64,000 nt of DNA from Clonostachys chloroleuca. Its lineage: Eukaryota; Ascomycota; Sordariomycetes; Hypocreales; Bionectriaceae. The translations under genes were made by a program, and so were the position numbers. Positions within the stretch are counted from its first letter, which is position 1; every line of letters begins with the position of its first letter. Location of the stretch: the NCBI GenBank assembly GCA_037952775.1, contig JBANAY010000001.1, positions 1,178,001 through 1,242,000 of the forward strand. The letters are read 5' to 3'. This document shows positions 21,008 to 32,362 of the stretch, one piece after another. The notes under the pieces were generated by a model, which worked only from the letters and a program-made list of their open reading frames with translations, was not told the origin of the DNA and did not search any database.

Positions 21008-22690
21008 GGTAGAGACAATTTGAGAGAGTTGGGAAAAGACTTTAGTGGTTGGCTGGTCGGTAGATTATTGGATGTCTGAGTGGCGGAGGGAATGAATTGA
21101 ACAGTCAGTCCGATGGTGAACCTCAGACATCTTAAATAACTTGAATGTAAGGCTTTCTAATTCCCTGATCCTATTTTCTTGTGCGTATATCTTCTATGAT
21201 CTCATTCGAGTTGCTATTTTCCCATATCCGCCAGTCTGTTTATGGGTGTTTCCGAATGTGCGCCCTGGATGCACGGTTAATATATATCCTGTATACCCCT
21301 TTATTCGATCCATCCTGGACGCCTAAATGCCAACCACTTCATCCTCTTTCATGTTTCTACAAAGGTGATTTGTCTAGAAGGATGACTTTGGGAAATTTGT
21401 TTTGGACTATTGGTACATGTAGGTAGTGTGATAAGACATGACAGTGAAGAAGATTCGCGTTTCTTATCCCCGCATAGAAATGACCGATGAACTGGTCTGA
21501 GCTGTTAGTTGTCATTTGATCTGTACGACTAACGACTGAGTTATTCGCCATCGGAATCTGGAAGGAGCCGGGGAACCACGCGTCTCTCGTTTGATAAATG
21601 ATTTTATTTTGACGCTATTCAGATTTGTTAATCCAGGTTTGTCCGGAGCGAGCGTAGATGAGACAAAAGTTCCAACTAGGCCATTGCCGAGCGCACAGAT
21701 AACATCCCCTTGGTGCATGTACCAGTGGAGATGTCCATATTTGGCATCAGTCGATCACGGCTGAAAATGCTTGAGTATGATATCGGAGGGCTGCTTTTTT
21801 TTTTCCTATTCACGCGTCTCCAATAGTTGATAGGGTTGATGCGCTAAAAGACGATAAGTGGGAGAATGGTTTGATCCCTTGGTTCCTTACATGGACTTTA
21901 GAGTCGGCACGTTACAACGAAGGCAGTTCAGACCTGTGCCAGCAGATGGGCTGTGTCGTACCAATGCCCAAGACTCGTTCGGCGAGCCGATGCGATGTGA
22001 TTATGGCTGTGCTGTCTGCCTTGGGATGTTGTGAAACCGCAGATGAGGCGTTTCCGTGTGCCTTGATACGAAATTTGCACATTTCCTGCAGGTGAGCAGT
22101 CATTACAGTAACGCCGTGGCGTCCAATTGTCTCTGCTTAGGGGGTAAGCTGAGTCGATGCTGTATGCTTCCATTGGCGCGTTGGCAGGCGGAGTGGGCAA
22201 CTTTGGGCCCCAGACTTTGGAAGGACTCAAGACACGAGGAAATTGGACCGGACGATCATTTCATCGCCCTGGGCTTAGTTGTGAGGAACCCGGCATTTCC
22301 GATATAGAATGCTTCGCACCGTCTATCGCCGCTCCGATATAGAGATTTATACTGATAATACACCACTTCACTCCTTCTAGACATTGGTTCTCAGAGACTT
22401 GCTTTGCGGTTGGTCTGGATCTTGTAAGCAAGCGACGGACATAGAACATGGCATGCCTAGAACCCCCAGTATTGAATCTCAACATAATATCGGCACAATA
22501 TCAAAACAATGAATTAGTAATAAATACAATATCAAGCTGAATACTATAGAATAATGCTTATTTATTTTCTTATTATCATATTATTGAGTTCCCTGACTTA
22601 CGTGAACAGACCTTTGATTTGCATGTTTTATGTCACTCGCTTGGTAGGTCACCAGAGTCGCTGCTGTGAGGAGCAGGGCATTTTTTTCAC
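21008..22690. other. gene-poor spacer upstream of the peptide gene
   Basis: About 1.7 kb. The first 130 bp look like a pyrimidine-rich 5' leader with a TATA-like TTATTTAAG near 21128-21136 on the minus strand, serving the peptide gene. The remainder has only short overlapping frames without splice or domain support. AT-rich between 22480 and 22600. Confidence 0.4.
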
Positions 22691-22882
22691 TTTCTCTTCA
22701 AATCCAAGGTGGTGGTGGTGATGGCAGAATCCCCAATCTCACCATCTCTTCAGGTCGTTCCCTCAGGTCATTTCTTCTCTGTTTCTTCCACTGTAGCAAG
22801 CAGAAAGCCAGTTTTATTTTCTTGATTCTAGATATAACATTCCCGATTTCCAATTTCCCAATTTCAAAGGCATCACATCACA
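22691..22882 (+). promoter_or_regulatory. conserved upstream block, copy A
   Basis: Contains GGCAGAATCCCCAATCTCAC, a TTCTTCCACTGTAGCAAGCAG stretch and a GATTTCCAATTT leader. These correspond to matching blocks upstream of copies B (39140-39310, minus) and C (39650-39825, plus). The conservation spans the probable core promoter and 5' leader. Confidence 0.55.
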
Positions 22883-23371
22883 ATAGTCAAAGATTAGGTC
22901 AATCAGTTTGGATATGGAGTCATTGTTGCTGCGGGACTTGGCGCACCCGCTGTTTATGCTACCGCCTGGCTAGGCTGGAGGAAGCATTGGGACGATCATG
23001 AGCTTGCCGTGAGGAAGGACAAGCGAGAGCAAGAGAAAGCCGGTGAGTGTTCATGACTCTTCGATTGTTAACCCTCTCTAACTTGGAATTGGATTAGACG
23101 AGAAGATGGCTAAGAAAGCCATCTTGGGAACGAGATGGAGAGAATTACACTGCGCGAACAAGACGCTCAACAGCGCGCCGAACGAGCTGAACAGCGCTCC
23201 AAGAGGCTGAACGGAGCGAAGACCTTGCTGTACTTCGCGCGGAGCACGCCCGAATGTCAGTTGCGTGACTTCCGCTGGGAGCTCAGGATCATTCGGCACG
23301 GAGTACAGACCTCTAGAAGTCAACGAAGGGACCGAACAAAATTGAGGAGATGGTCCTTTTGGGTGGCATGA
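22883..23371 (+). pseudogene. decayed copy A of a small membrane/coiled-coil protein family
   Basis: By alignment to the copies at 38291-39139 and 39826-40141, coding should start at 22883, but the codon there is ATA. Five codons in (22895) a TAG stands where copy B has Trp. Both can be read as TG-to-TA changes. The frame then encodes a hydrophobic segment (VIVAAGLGAPAVYATAWLGW) and a charged KDKREQEK stretch. It ends at a GTGAGT donor (intron 23043-23097). Exon 2 has a coiled-coil-like sequence (REQDAQQRAERAEQRSKRL) that lies in a different frame from the splice, so there is also an indel. The 180 bp upstream is homologous to the promoters of the other copies. Confidence 0.65.
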
Positions 23372-23436
23372 GCAGAATGTGGCCAATACGGCTGGCACTG
23401 AAATGTCACGGACTCACGGTCGCAGTAGAATGTGGC

Positions 23437-23621
23437 AAGTGAGACACTTAAACATTATGCTGCTTATTCTCGAGTCTGCGACCGGTATGATCAGATTATT
23501 GAGTGGTAATAAGATATACTTCAGAGATAATACAGCATGTATTATCACTTTATTTCATTCTATACTACTGAATCTTATCTTAGAAAGTAGTCTGGCTATG
23601 ACTTTCTTCTAGGTGTCTCAT
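23437..23621. mobile_element. possible short MITE-like insert
   Basis: AT-rich segment of about 180 bp bounded by imperfect inverted ends (GTGAGACACTTA on the left, TAGGTGTCTCAT on the right, about 10 of 12 pairing). It contains a perfect 9-bp hairpin (GATAATACA, GCA, TGTATTATC) at 23526-23546. An 18-bp near-perfect direct repeat (GTGGCyAATACGGCTGGC, 23379 and 23642) flanks it more widely. No transposase. A weak call. Confidence 0.3.
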
Positions 23622-23925
23622 CTCTCCTGTCACCCACTTGTGTGGCTAATACGGCTGGCGTCGGCTTACAACGCATTCACCTCCGTCGCGCATCTGGATT
23701 TATCAACTAGAGCAGATTTAGAAAAGAGGAGCCTGTGGGATCATATCTCACATTATGGGGATTCACGTTATTCATTTCCCCTGTCTAGGGCATCTGGCAC
23801 AATTCGGTTGACACCCTCCGGTCCCCTCTCCGACGTGGTTGCTGGGCGTCAAGACGAACTTGGCACATACAGTATTCCACACAATTATCTCCCTGCCTTC
23901 CCAAATTGCATCGAAGCAACTAGAC

Positions 23926-25091
23926 ATGGTCAGCGAGACAACAAGAGATACCATCGCCGGTGCAGCGGGTGGTGTTGCCCAGGTTCTCATCGGTAGGCAT
24001 CCCGTCACCGGGCCGCATAACTGTTGCTCTGAAGCTAACCATGTATCTTAGGTCAACCGTTCGGTTTGTTCTGCCAGAAGCAATTTTTTTTTTATGTATT
24101 TTCACCTGACAGATCGCCTATTTTCTGATAGACATCGTCAAGGTCCGACTCCAAACCAGTGGAGGAAGTGGCCTCGCGGTCGCGCGAAATATTTGGCTTA
24201 AAGAGGGGCCATTGGCTTTCTACAAAGTGAGGAGAACCGTTAGAAACCTGTCTTGAATAAACATACGGAACTGACATCAACTAGGGATCTCTTCCGCCGT
24301 TAATCGGTATCAGCATCTGCGTGAGTGTGCAATTCTTGTGACTCAAAATATCCGATAGATCAAGATTGACAATCGGGTAGGGGAGCATTCAATTCGGGGC
24401 TTTCCAGTACTTTCGGCAGCTGTTCCAGAACCGCCAAAGCAGAACTGGGAATTCTAAAGATTCGTTGCCGATATGGCAGTTATTCGTGGCGGGCGGAGGA
24501 GCTGGCTTGGCCAACAGCGTCATATCTGGCCCTGTTGAGCACATCAGAATCCGTCTCCAGACTCAGCCGTCTGGCAGCGGAAAGCTATACAATGGGCCGA
24601 TAGACTGCGCCCGCAAGATCTACCAGCAAGCTGGCGTTACTGGTATTTTCCGTGGCCAAGTTGCTACGATGGTTCGCGAGTTCCACGGCTTTGGCGCCTG
24701 GTTCGCGTCCTACGAAGTATTTGTGAGCCTTCTGACCAAGATGGATAACAAATCTCGCTCCGAACTTCCGAGTTGGAAGATCGCAATTTGCGGTGGGCTT
24801 GCAGGGGAGGTGAACTGGCTTTTAGCGAATCCATTTGATGTCATTAAGAGCAGGCTACAGAGTGATGGCTTTGGAGAGGGAAGAAAGTACAAGAATACAC
24901 GAGATGCAGTGTTGAAGACATGGAGAATTCAGGGATTTGGAGGATTCATGGAAGGACTGGGTCCATCCTTACTCCGTGCACTACCAGTGTCTGCTGGCAT
25001 TTTTGCGACGTAAGTTTATCTTTCTTACTAACTTGTTCGTGAAGCTGACTTTGAATTTAGGGTTGAGATCCTTCGAACAATCATTGGATAG
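23926..25091 (+). CDS. mitochondrial carrier family protein (SLC25, YMC1/carnitine-carrier type)
   Basis: Six exons: 23926-23992, 24052-24063, 24132-24226, 24285-24320, 24381-25009, 25061-25091. They encode 289 residues, the usual carrier length. All three signature repeats are present: QPFDIVKVRLQ, GPVEHIRIRLQ and NPFDVIKSRLQ, each P-x-[DE]-x-x-[KR]. The N-terminal AGAAGGVAQVLIGQPFD resembles Ymc1/Ort/carnitine-carrier proteins. It should be an inner-membrane metabolite antiporter; the substrate (amino acid or acylcarnitine) cannot be told by eye. Exon 2 is only 12 nt and encodes the QPF of the first signature, so the micro-exon is needed for function. It lies upstream of amino-acid oxidation genes, so an amino-acid substrate would fit. 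Confidence 0.85.
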
Positions 25092-25939
25092 AATACATGA
25101 GCGGGCTGAAAACGTTTAGACATAGAATGAATTTCACATGGATGATCTTATAGCTTTAAATTAGCGAGGCTTCTTGTTGTCCTTAATTTGTCTTTGAATT
25201 GGTTTTGTGAGACCCAATTTGAAATGATTTTGATGCTGCATTCAATCTACGTTCTTCAGCATGATGGCTTCCAATGAATTGCCACTTTCGTACTCGCTTC
25301 CCTATCTCTTCCTCTGGAGACCAAAACTAGTTTAGGTTAGTATCAAGGGCTTAGATGAAGAACGTGCAGCGTCGGGCGAATTCCCGGGACTGCGTATCAA
25401 GATAGTCATCAGGTGGGCACCATTATGGCAACTGACTAGCAAGTGTTTCTCCTAATCTGTTGTCGGGACTGGGCCCGCATGGCAATTTCCCCACAAGCAG
25501 GGGACGGTGTGCGTTCATGTGAGGAAACGCTAGATAGACCCTTGAGCGGCAGCACTAGAACAAGTGAATGTTCTAGCCGCCTCAGGTCTGGGGTGGTCAT
25601 GGGACCAAAGCATGGAGTTGCTTGCGCCAGCCGCTTGTCATCTCGATGAGACAACCCAAGCAGATGAGTCGGGAGTGGGGCCGAGTCAGCGTCAACTATC
25701 ACCAACTTGCTACTCAAACGAACAAGATCATACGTTTGTTGACTTTGTTCATGCTTTGGATTCCGAGTTCGGATAATAGCCTGTCGTTTTGGATTCATCG
25801 AGCTCTTGGTGGCTTCACTTATATACGGCCTTGTCTAGAATCTAATGGGCAAGCGTTCGTTAGCAAATGGATCATCAACATCTTTCGACATTAGTCTCAA
25901 AACAATACAATCTGAAGTTCCAATATCAGATTCTCCATC
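25092..25939. other. intergenic region
   Basis: About 850 bp between two plus-strand genes; it should contain the oxidoreductase promoter near its right end. No coding signal I would defend. Confidence 0.45.
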
Positions 25940-27310
25940 ATGTCTCTTTCAAAGTCCAGTGGAATAGTCATTGTCGGTGGTGGGGCATTTGGCCTGTCCA
26001 CAGCTCTCCATCTCACTCAGGCCGGCTTCACCAACATCTCTATCTATGAGCAGGACGACCAGATCCCCCCTCGCTATTCTGCAGCTAATGATCTGAACAA
26101 GATTGTCAGAGCAGAGTACGAGGATCCATTCTGGACAGAATTGACTATCGTGCGTACTCCTTGTACCCACCACACTTGTCCGAGATAGAGTGCTAATGTG
26201 ATATACGTGCAGCAAGCCATTGCGGCATGGAAGACACCATTCTTTGCCCCGCACTTCCACCAGACGGGGTTCATCCATTGCGTATCCAACAATGCACCCG
26301 AGGAGGCTTCTGCTACCCTCAACAGGTTCCGGGTGGCAGCGGATGCTCACCCGAAAATGAAGGACCATGTTGAACCTTTCACCAAAGATGGGGACATCCA
26401 GAAGCGCTTCTGGCAGTATCAGGGATCTTTCCCCGGCTGGACAGGATACTTCAACGGCTACGACGGATACGCTCACTCTGGAAATGCACTGGCCTCGGCC
26501 TATCGCGCTGCGCAGGCCAGCGGCGTGAGATTCTTCCTTGGCTCGCAGGGTTCCGTGTCACACATCGTCTACGGAACCGCATCTGGGGCCAGGAAGGCAA
26601 CAGGGATCAAGCTGGCTGACGGGCAGGTTCGTGCCGCCGACCTGATCATTGTTGCTGTCGGCGCCGCGGCCACAAAGCTGGTCCCCGAGATCGGAACCCA
26701 GGTCGTTGCCAAGTCCTGGTCCGTCGCGCACGTTCATCTCTCAGACGAGGAGGTTTCTGCGCTCCGCGGCATCCCCATCACCTACGCCCGTGACCTTGGT
26801 TTCTACTTTGAGCCCGATCCGAAGACAAACCTGCTTAAGATTTGCCCCATGGGAGGTGGCTATGTAAACACGGACCCCAAGACCGGCTTCTCCCATGCGC
26901 CCACCAATCTGTATGATAGTGCTTTCGTCCCAGCCCATGATGAGGCAAAGATGCGCAAGCTCCTTGCCGATACTCTTCCATACCTAGCCGATCGGCCGCT
27001 TGTGAAGAAGTCCCTCTGCTGGTTTGCCGATACCCAGAACTCAGACTTCATCATTGATTACGTCCCTGGCACATCCGAGTCTCTCGTCTTGTTGACAGGT
27101 GACTCAGGTCACGGCTTCAAGTTCTTCCCTATCTTCGGGACATGGGTCAAGACTCTCTTGGAGAAGGGTGAGCAGTCAATTACTAGATGGCAATGGAAGG
27201 ACCCCAATGCCAGCGCTGAGGGCAAGAACTGGGGAGGAGCTGTGAGCTGGCGCCTGGGAGAGACTAAAGAATTTGCGGAGATTAGACCTGCACCTAAGTC
27301 TAGAATCTAG
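25940..27310 (+). CDS. FAD-dependent amine oxidoreductase (fructosyl-amino-acid / sarcosine oxidase-like)
   Basis: Two exons (25940-26149, 26213-27310; 63-nt intron, GTGCGT..CAG) encode 435 residues. The N-terminus has the dinucleotide-binding GIVIVGGGAFGLSTALHL motif, followed by SAANDLNKIVRAEYEDPF. That second motif is typical of fungal fructosyl amine (Amadori) oxidases and saccharopine/pipecolate-type oxidases. CWFADT around Cys339 is where the covalent FAD cysteine lies in the MSOX family, and GDSGHGFKFFP closes the flavin site. The reaction would be O2-dependent oxidation of a secondary amine or glycated amino acid with H2O2 release. No signal peptide; the C-terminal SRI is not a clear PTS1. 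It stands immediately upstream of proline catabolism genes. Confidence 0.85.
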
Positions 27311-28261
27311 ATCTGGCGACTAATGATGGATATTATCCTGTTGATGGATAGAACATGCTTTTTTTTATCCATACATGAGATCTTAGTATAACTAATATGT
27401 GGCTATCACAAAGAGTTCTTTATCCTGTGTGGACAGGAAGTTTAGCTAGACTGCAGCGGTTTTGACCAATCAATATCCTTTTCTCGAGCTATACAACGTC
27501 GAAGACAGATTTTGAAGTGCTAAAGAATACGCTGCTGTTTGCTTTTGTTGCGTGAAGCAGGGCTGGCCGAGAAAACCCAAAATTTGGTATGCACGAATGC
27601 ATAAATGCACGTCGTTATCAAACAGTTCTAGTCTCTTCGAAGCGTTGAAGCCGAAATTACAAACAAAATTGTCTCATTTTGTTACGTTATGAGGTTGGAT
27701 TGGGATTATTTTACTCAAATGGTATAATATTGGCATCTCCTTTACTCTACGGCTCGGATAACCCTAGATTTGAGGCTGAAGGCACCCCTTTCATCCACAC
27801 CTCGGGTTCTCTCTTCCTACGCGCTAGAGGCTCGTTCCTTGCCTGAATATGGTTTGAAACAGAGTAAATAGATTCCTGTATGTAATATCGGTGGCGGTCC
27901 CGGGGCAAATGCGTAACCGTTATCGGAAGGCAATAGTCACGCGTACACACCAAACTCACCCCTTGGATCTAGACACCCCTCCGGGAGATAACAAAGATCT
28001 GGTCTAGCCTCGCTTGGAACATGCGGCGTCAACAAAGTATTGATCTAGACACCCTAGCACTACCCCATGATCTTTACAATCCATACCCCGCATCGAGATT
28101 GGCCTGGAATAGGTGGAAGTGGCCACGGGTATTTACCCGATATTGGCTTGACACTCGAAAGCATATTGTTTGAATCAGGTTATAAGTCAAAAGCACCATC
28201 TTTGGACTTGGACGAAAACCGACCCAAGACTTTGTCACATAACTAATATACCTAAAAAAAA
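27311..28261. other. intergenic region upstream of proline dehydrogenase
   Basis: About 950 bp; holds the proline dehydrogenase promoter. An A-rich leader (nine A) runs directly into the ATG at 28262. I see no further gene. Confidence 0.45.
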
Positions 28262-29726
28262 ATGGTCACTTCACGCCGTTTGATTCAACCCAAGGTGTGC
28301 AGGGACGCTGTCCAAGGTGTTCGCCACCTCTCTACCACACAACTTGTCCGAAGCCCTCCGCACCCTTCGTCGGCTTCGGTATCTTCAGCTGTAACTTCCT
28401 CTGTTTCCTCCTCCACAAAGTCCCCTTTGTCAGTCTTGCCGACTGGCGTACTTCTCAGATCATTTTTCATCAACGCGGTCTCCTCAAGACCGTACCTCCT
28501 ATCTCCATCACTCTACATCCTTTCCAAAATCTCCAAATCTAAAAGCGGCGTAATTCTCAACGTCGACCGAAATCCATTGCTACGATGGATTATGAAGAAT
28601 ACCTTCTATAAGCAGTTCTGCGCCGGCGAGAGCGGGCGTGAGACTCGCTCTACTATGGACCTGCTGCAGAACCTTGGCTTCCGCGGCACGATCCTCACCT
28701 ACGCCAAGGAAACAGTCTTCGACTTCCACTCCAACAGCAGCTTCGGCCAGGGCGTCTCCAACTCCGCGAAGGAGGGCGAGAACTGCCCTAGCATCGAGGC
28801 CTGGAGAACTGGAAACATGGAAACCGTCAACCTTCTCAAGGAGGGAGATCAGTTGGCAATGAAGTATGTAGCTCCTTCTCATCGCCCGGTGCCTTAAGCA
28901 ATCACTAACAGCTATGTGCAGACTTTCTGGAGCTGGACCCCGAGTCACCAACGCATTTGCAGAGGGCAAGGCGCCCCCTCAACAGTTTCTCGATGCTCTC
29001 GAGGAGATCTGCTCAAACTGCAACGCCCGCAAAGCCCAAATCCTCGTCGACGCCGAGTCCCAGCAATTCCAATGGGGCATTATGCGCGTCACCATCGATC
29101 TCATGCGAAAGTATAACACCACCGACAAGGCTTTGATCTTCAACACCTACCAGGCATATCTCAAGAGCACACCCAGCACCCTCCGCACCCACATGCAGAC
29201 TGCCCTCGATGAAGGATTCACTCTTGGCGTCAAGGTCGTCCGCGGTGCCTACATGGCCTCGGACCCCCGCGGTCTCATCCACGATACCAAGGAGAACACA
29301 GACGACGCCTACAACGCCATCGCCCAGGGGTTCTTGAAGCAGCAGTACGAGGGCTTCGGAGTCAACGGGCGCGCATTCCCCGCCTCCAACCTGTTCCTGG
29401 CCAGCCACAACAAGTTCAGCCTGGTGGAGGCCTACAAGACGCACATGTCCCAGAAGCGACAGGGCCTCCCCACGGTGCCCGTCGGCTTCGCCCAGCTGCA
29501 CGGCATGTCCGACGACGTGAGCTTCGAGCTGCTCAAGATGAAGGCCAGCGATGCCGGCCTGGAGACGCCCGACATCTACAAGTGCTCCACCTGGGGCACG
29601 CTCAAGGAGTGCATGGCATACCTGATGCGGCGTGCGGCGGAGAACAGAGACGCGGTGGGGAGGACTGTAGACGAGTACGCGGCACTCAAGGCGGAGCTGG
29701 GCAGGCGGATGGGACTGTCTGCCTGA
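28262..29726 (+). CDS. PUT1: mitochondrial proline dehydrogenase
   Basis: Two exons (28262-28863, 28922-29726; 58-nt intron, GTATGT..CAG) encode 468 residues. The basic, Ser/Thr-rich N-terminus (MVTSRRLIQPKVCRDAVQGV) is a typical mitochondrial presequence. The TIM-barrel motifs are present: ILVDAESQQFQWGI, IFNTYQAYLKST, LGVKVVRGAYMASDPR, FLASHNKFS and FAQLHGMSDDVS. They end with the substrate/FAD-contacting YLMRRAAENRDA (RRxxEN). The enzyme oxidises L-proline to pyrroline-5-carboxylate, passing electrons to the respiratory chain. The next enzyme of the pathway is 760 bp downstream on the same strand, forming a catabolic gene pair. Equivalent to Put1/PrnD of other fungi. Confidence 0.93.
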
Positions 29727-30485
29727 TTTTCTTTGGTTTATCTTAGTACTAGGTTAGGTTTGTGAGAGCATATCTCACACTACGGAGGCGCTACGTAGCA
29801 AAATTGATGATCTATGACCCTGCATTTTGAGTTGCTCGCCTTTCCTATTTGAGTGATGTGGTTGCAAACCGTGCATATACATAGATAAGGAGAGGGGGCG
29901 TGTGAGTCGTCTCTCGATCCAGGGAGTGACGAGTGACACGTGGGAGAGGTGATAGTGTGTCTTTTGATGAAGACCGGCAACGGCCTCCGATTCGTCAGTT
30001 GTTGTTGCAGGAACCCCTGGGCCCTTGGGACGATCTTGGGTGCCACTCGCACTTCTTTGCCTATGTCCCCGCATGTGTCTCTAGATCAGTCTAAGCGACA
30101 GGATCTCGACGAAGGTAGTCAACGTGCAAAGTACTAGCCGGCCGGCGCGGGGTTGCAGGAAGGCTGTCACCGACTTGCCACGGATGGGGCCCGTGAGAGC
30201 ACTACGGATCGGATCCGGGGCCGATGAGCAGTGTAAATGATCCCTGGTGGCGGCATGGGGAGAAGAGGACAGAGCACTAATGCAGCATCGGGAGCATTTC
30301 CCATGAATTTGGATCCGAGACCGGTCTCGGCCAGCGTCCCGGCCTCGAGATGCTGCTGCCGGCCGAGATCGATCGCGGAGTTGGAGATGAACTCAAATGG
30401 ATAAAAGAGAGACGAATCAAGTGTTTGTGGACAATTCTGTTCTGCATCAGGCACTCGACCTTTCACAAAACAACAGTAATTCAGA
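29727..30485. other. intergenic region between the two proline genes
   Basis: Carries the P5C dehydrogenase promoter. It is rich in CCGG tetramers (for example 30137-30146, 30206-30217, 30319-30325, 30358-30365), fitting Zn2Cys6 half-sites, and has an A-rich TATA-like ATAAAAG near 30401. No gene. Confidence 0.5.
30315..30330. promoter_or_regulatory. 16-bp palindrome in the P5CDH promoter
   Basis: CCGAGACCGGTCTCGG is a perfect 16-bp palindrome about 155 bp upstream of the P5C dehydrogenase ATG. It has CCG..CGG ends and a central CCGG. Zn2Cys6 dimers bind such inverted CGG/CCGG half-sites, and the regulator gene of this neighbourhood is 5 kb away. The site is seen; binding is inferred. Confidence 0.4.
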
Positions 30486-32362
30486 ATGGCCATCACACGA
30501 GTTCTCGGATCCAAGTTCAGCCTCGCTGCACGAGCTGCCCCTCGTGGGCTGGCTCGTGTAGGAGCTGTCTCTGCCCTCCAGACCCGAAGCAAGACCACCA
30601 CCACGATGCCATTCAGAGTCCCTGACGAGAGGAACGAGCCCAATGTGAGTTTTCCCATGACGAATCAATGCATTCAACTGAGCATGTAACTGACATTTTG
30701 AATCAGCCTCTCTACAAGAAGGGATCGCCTGAGCGTCTCGAGGTCGAGAAGGCCCTCAAGAAGCTCCGCTCCGAGCTGCCCGTCAAGTCTGAGCTGTACT
30801 TCAATGGAGCATTCCAGCAGGCTCCCAAGTCTGAGGACCAGGTCATGCCCTCTGAGCATGGCACCACCTTCACCAACTACCCCCTAGCATCCAAGGAGCA
30901 GGTCTCCGAGGCTATCGAGCTGGCCCTCCAGGCCAAGAAGGGCTGGGAGGAGATGCCCTTCGTTGACAAGGTCGCCATCTTCCAGCGCGCCGCTGAGCTT
31001 GCTACTACTGAATACCGCTACGAGCTTATCGCCGCCACCATGCTCGGACAGGGAAAGAATGTATGGCAGGGTGAGATTGATGCCGCTGCTGAGCTGGCCG
31101 ACTTCTTCCGCCTGAACTGCAACTACGCCGCCCAGATCCTCGAGAGACAGCACGACCGTGGCTCTGACGGCATCTGGTCTCGTCTTGACTGGCGCCCAAT
31201 TGAGGGTTTCGTCTACGCCGTCTCCCCCTTCAACTTCACTGCTATTGGTGGTAACCTGATCTCCGGCCCTGCTCTGATGGGCAACGTCGTCCTCTGGAAG
31301 CCTTCTCAGTACAACATCTACGCCTCTCAGATCGTCTACAAGATCCTCCTCGAGGCCGGTCTCCCTCCTAACGTCATCCAGTTCGTTCCCGGTGATGCTC
31401 AGGAAGTCACCGATGTTGTTCTCAAGCACAAGGACTTCGGCGGTCTCAACTTCGTCGGTTCCTCCGAGGTTTTCCGCAACATCTACAAGCGCATCGGTGA
31501 CGGCATCGGCAACAAGACCTACAAGGACTTCCCCCGCATCGTCGGCGAGACCTCCGGCAAGAACTTCCACCTCATCCACAAGACCGCCGACATCGAGTCT
31601 GCCGTCAACCACACCATCCGCGGTTCCTTCGAGTACCAGGGCCAGAAGTGCTCCGCCACCTCCCGCGTCTACCTCCCCGAGTCCCGCGCCGAGGAGTTCC
31701 TCACCCAGCTTAAGGCCGGCGTCGAGAAGATTACCATCGGCAGCCCCGACAAGGACATGGAGGCATTCATGGGCCCCGTCATCCACAAGCACTCCTTCAA
31801 CAAGATCAAGCGCATCATCGACGAGACCAACAAGGACCCCAGCGCCAAGCTCATCATCGGCGGCACCTACGACGGCTCCGTCGGCTACTACGTCAAGCCC
31901 ACCGTCTACCAGGTCGACTCCCCCAGCACAAGCTCTTCAACGAGGAGATTTTCGGCCCCGTCCTCGCCGTTCACGTTTACCCCGACGCCGAGTGGACCAA
32001 CATCCTCAAGCACGTCGACGAGGCCGGCGGCGGCCTCGCCCTGACCGGTGCCGTCTTCGCCCGCGACCGTTCCGTCATCCGCCAAGCCGAGGATACTCTC
32101 CGTTACTCTGCCGGCAACTTCTACATCAGTATGTAACCCCTTATTCCCCTCCATTCTGATAATGTACTAACATGCTTTTCTCTCAGACTGCAAGACCACA
32201 GCCGCCGTCATCGGCCAACAATCCTTCGGCGGCGCCCGCTCCAGCGGCACAAACGACAAGGCCGGCAGCGCCGACCCCCTGCGGCGGTTCGCCAGCCCCA
32301 GGCTGATCAAGGAGGAGTTCTTCCGCCAGACGGGATTCACCTACCCCAGCAACGAGTCATGA
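30486..32362 (+). CDS. PUT2: 1-pyrroline-5-carboxylate dehydrogenase, with a 1-nt frameshift
   Basis: Three exons: 30486-30644, 30707-32128, 32187-32362. A basic mitochondrial presequence (MAITRVLGSKFSLAARAAPR) precedes a full aldehyde dehydrogenase of the P5CDH class. Motifs include SPFNFTAIGGNLISGPALMGN, NFVGSSEVF, RIVGETSGKNFHLIH and the catalytic Cys368 in EYQGQKCSATSR. It oxidises glutamate semialdehyde to glutamate with NAD+. At the run of five C at 31920-31924 the frame shifts by one base. The other frame then continues the conserved HKLFNEEIFGPVLAV and reaches the normal C-terminus (FRQTGFTYPSNES). One more C would restore a 585-residue protein and the phase of the last intron. Homopolymer sequencing error is the simplest explanation; a true null allele is the alternative. 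Confidence 0.9.

Noticed and set aside
30884..32159. Antisense and alternate-frame reading frames over P5C dehydrogenase
   Set aside because: Shadow frames caused by strong codon bias; the plus-strand enzyme is unmistakable.
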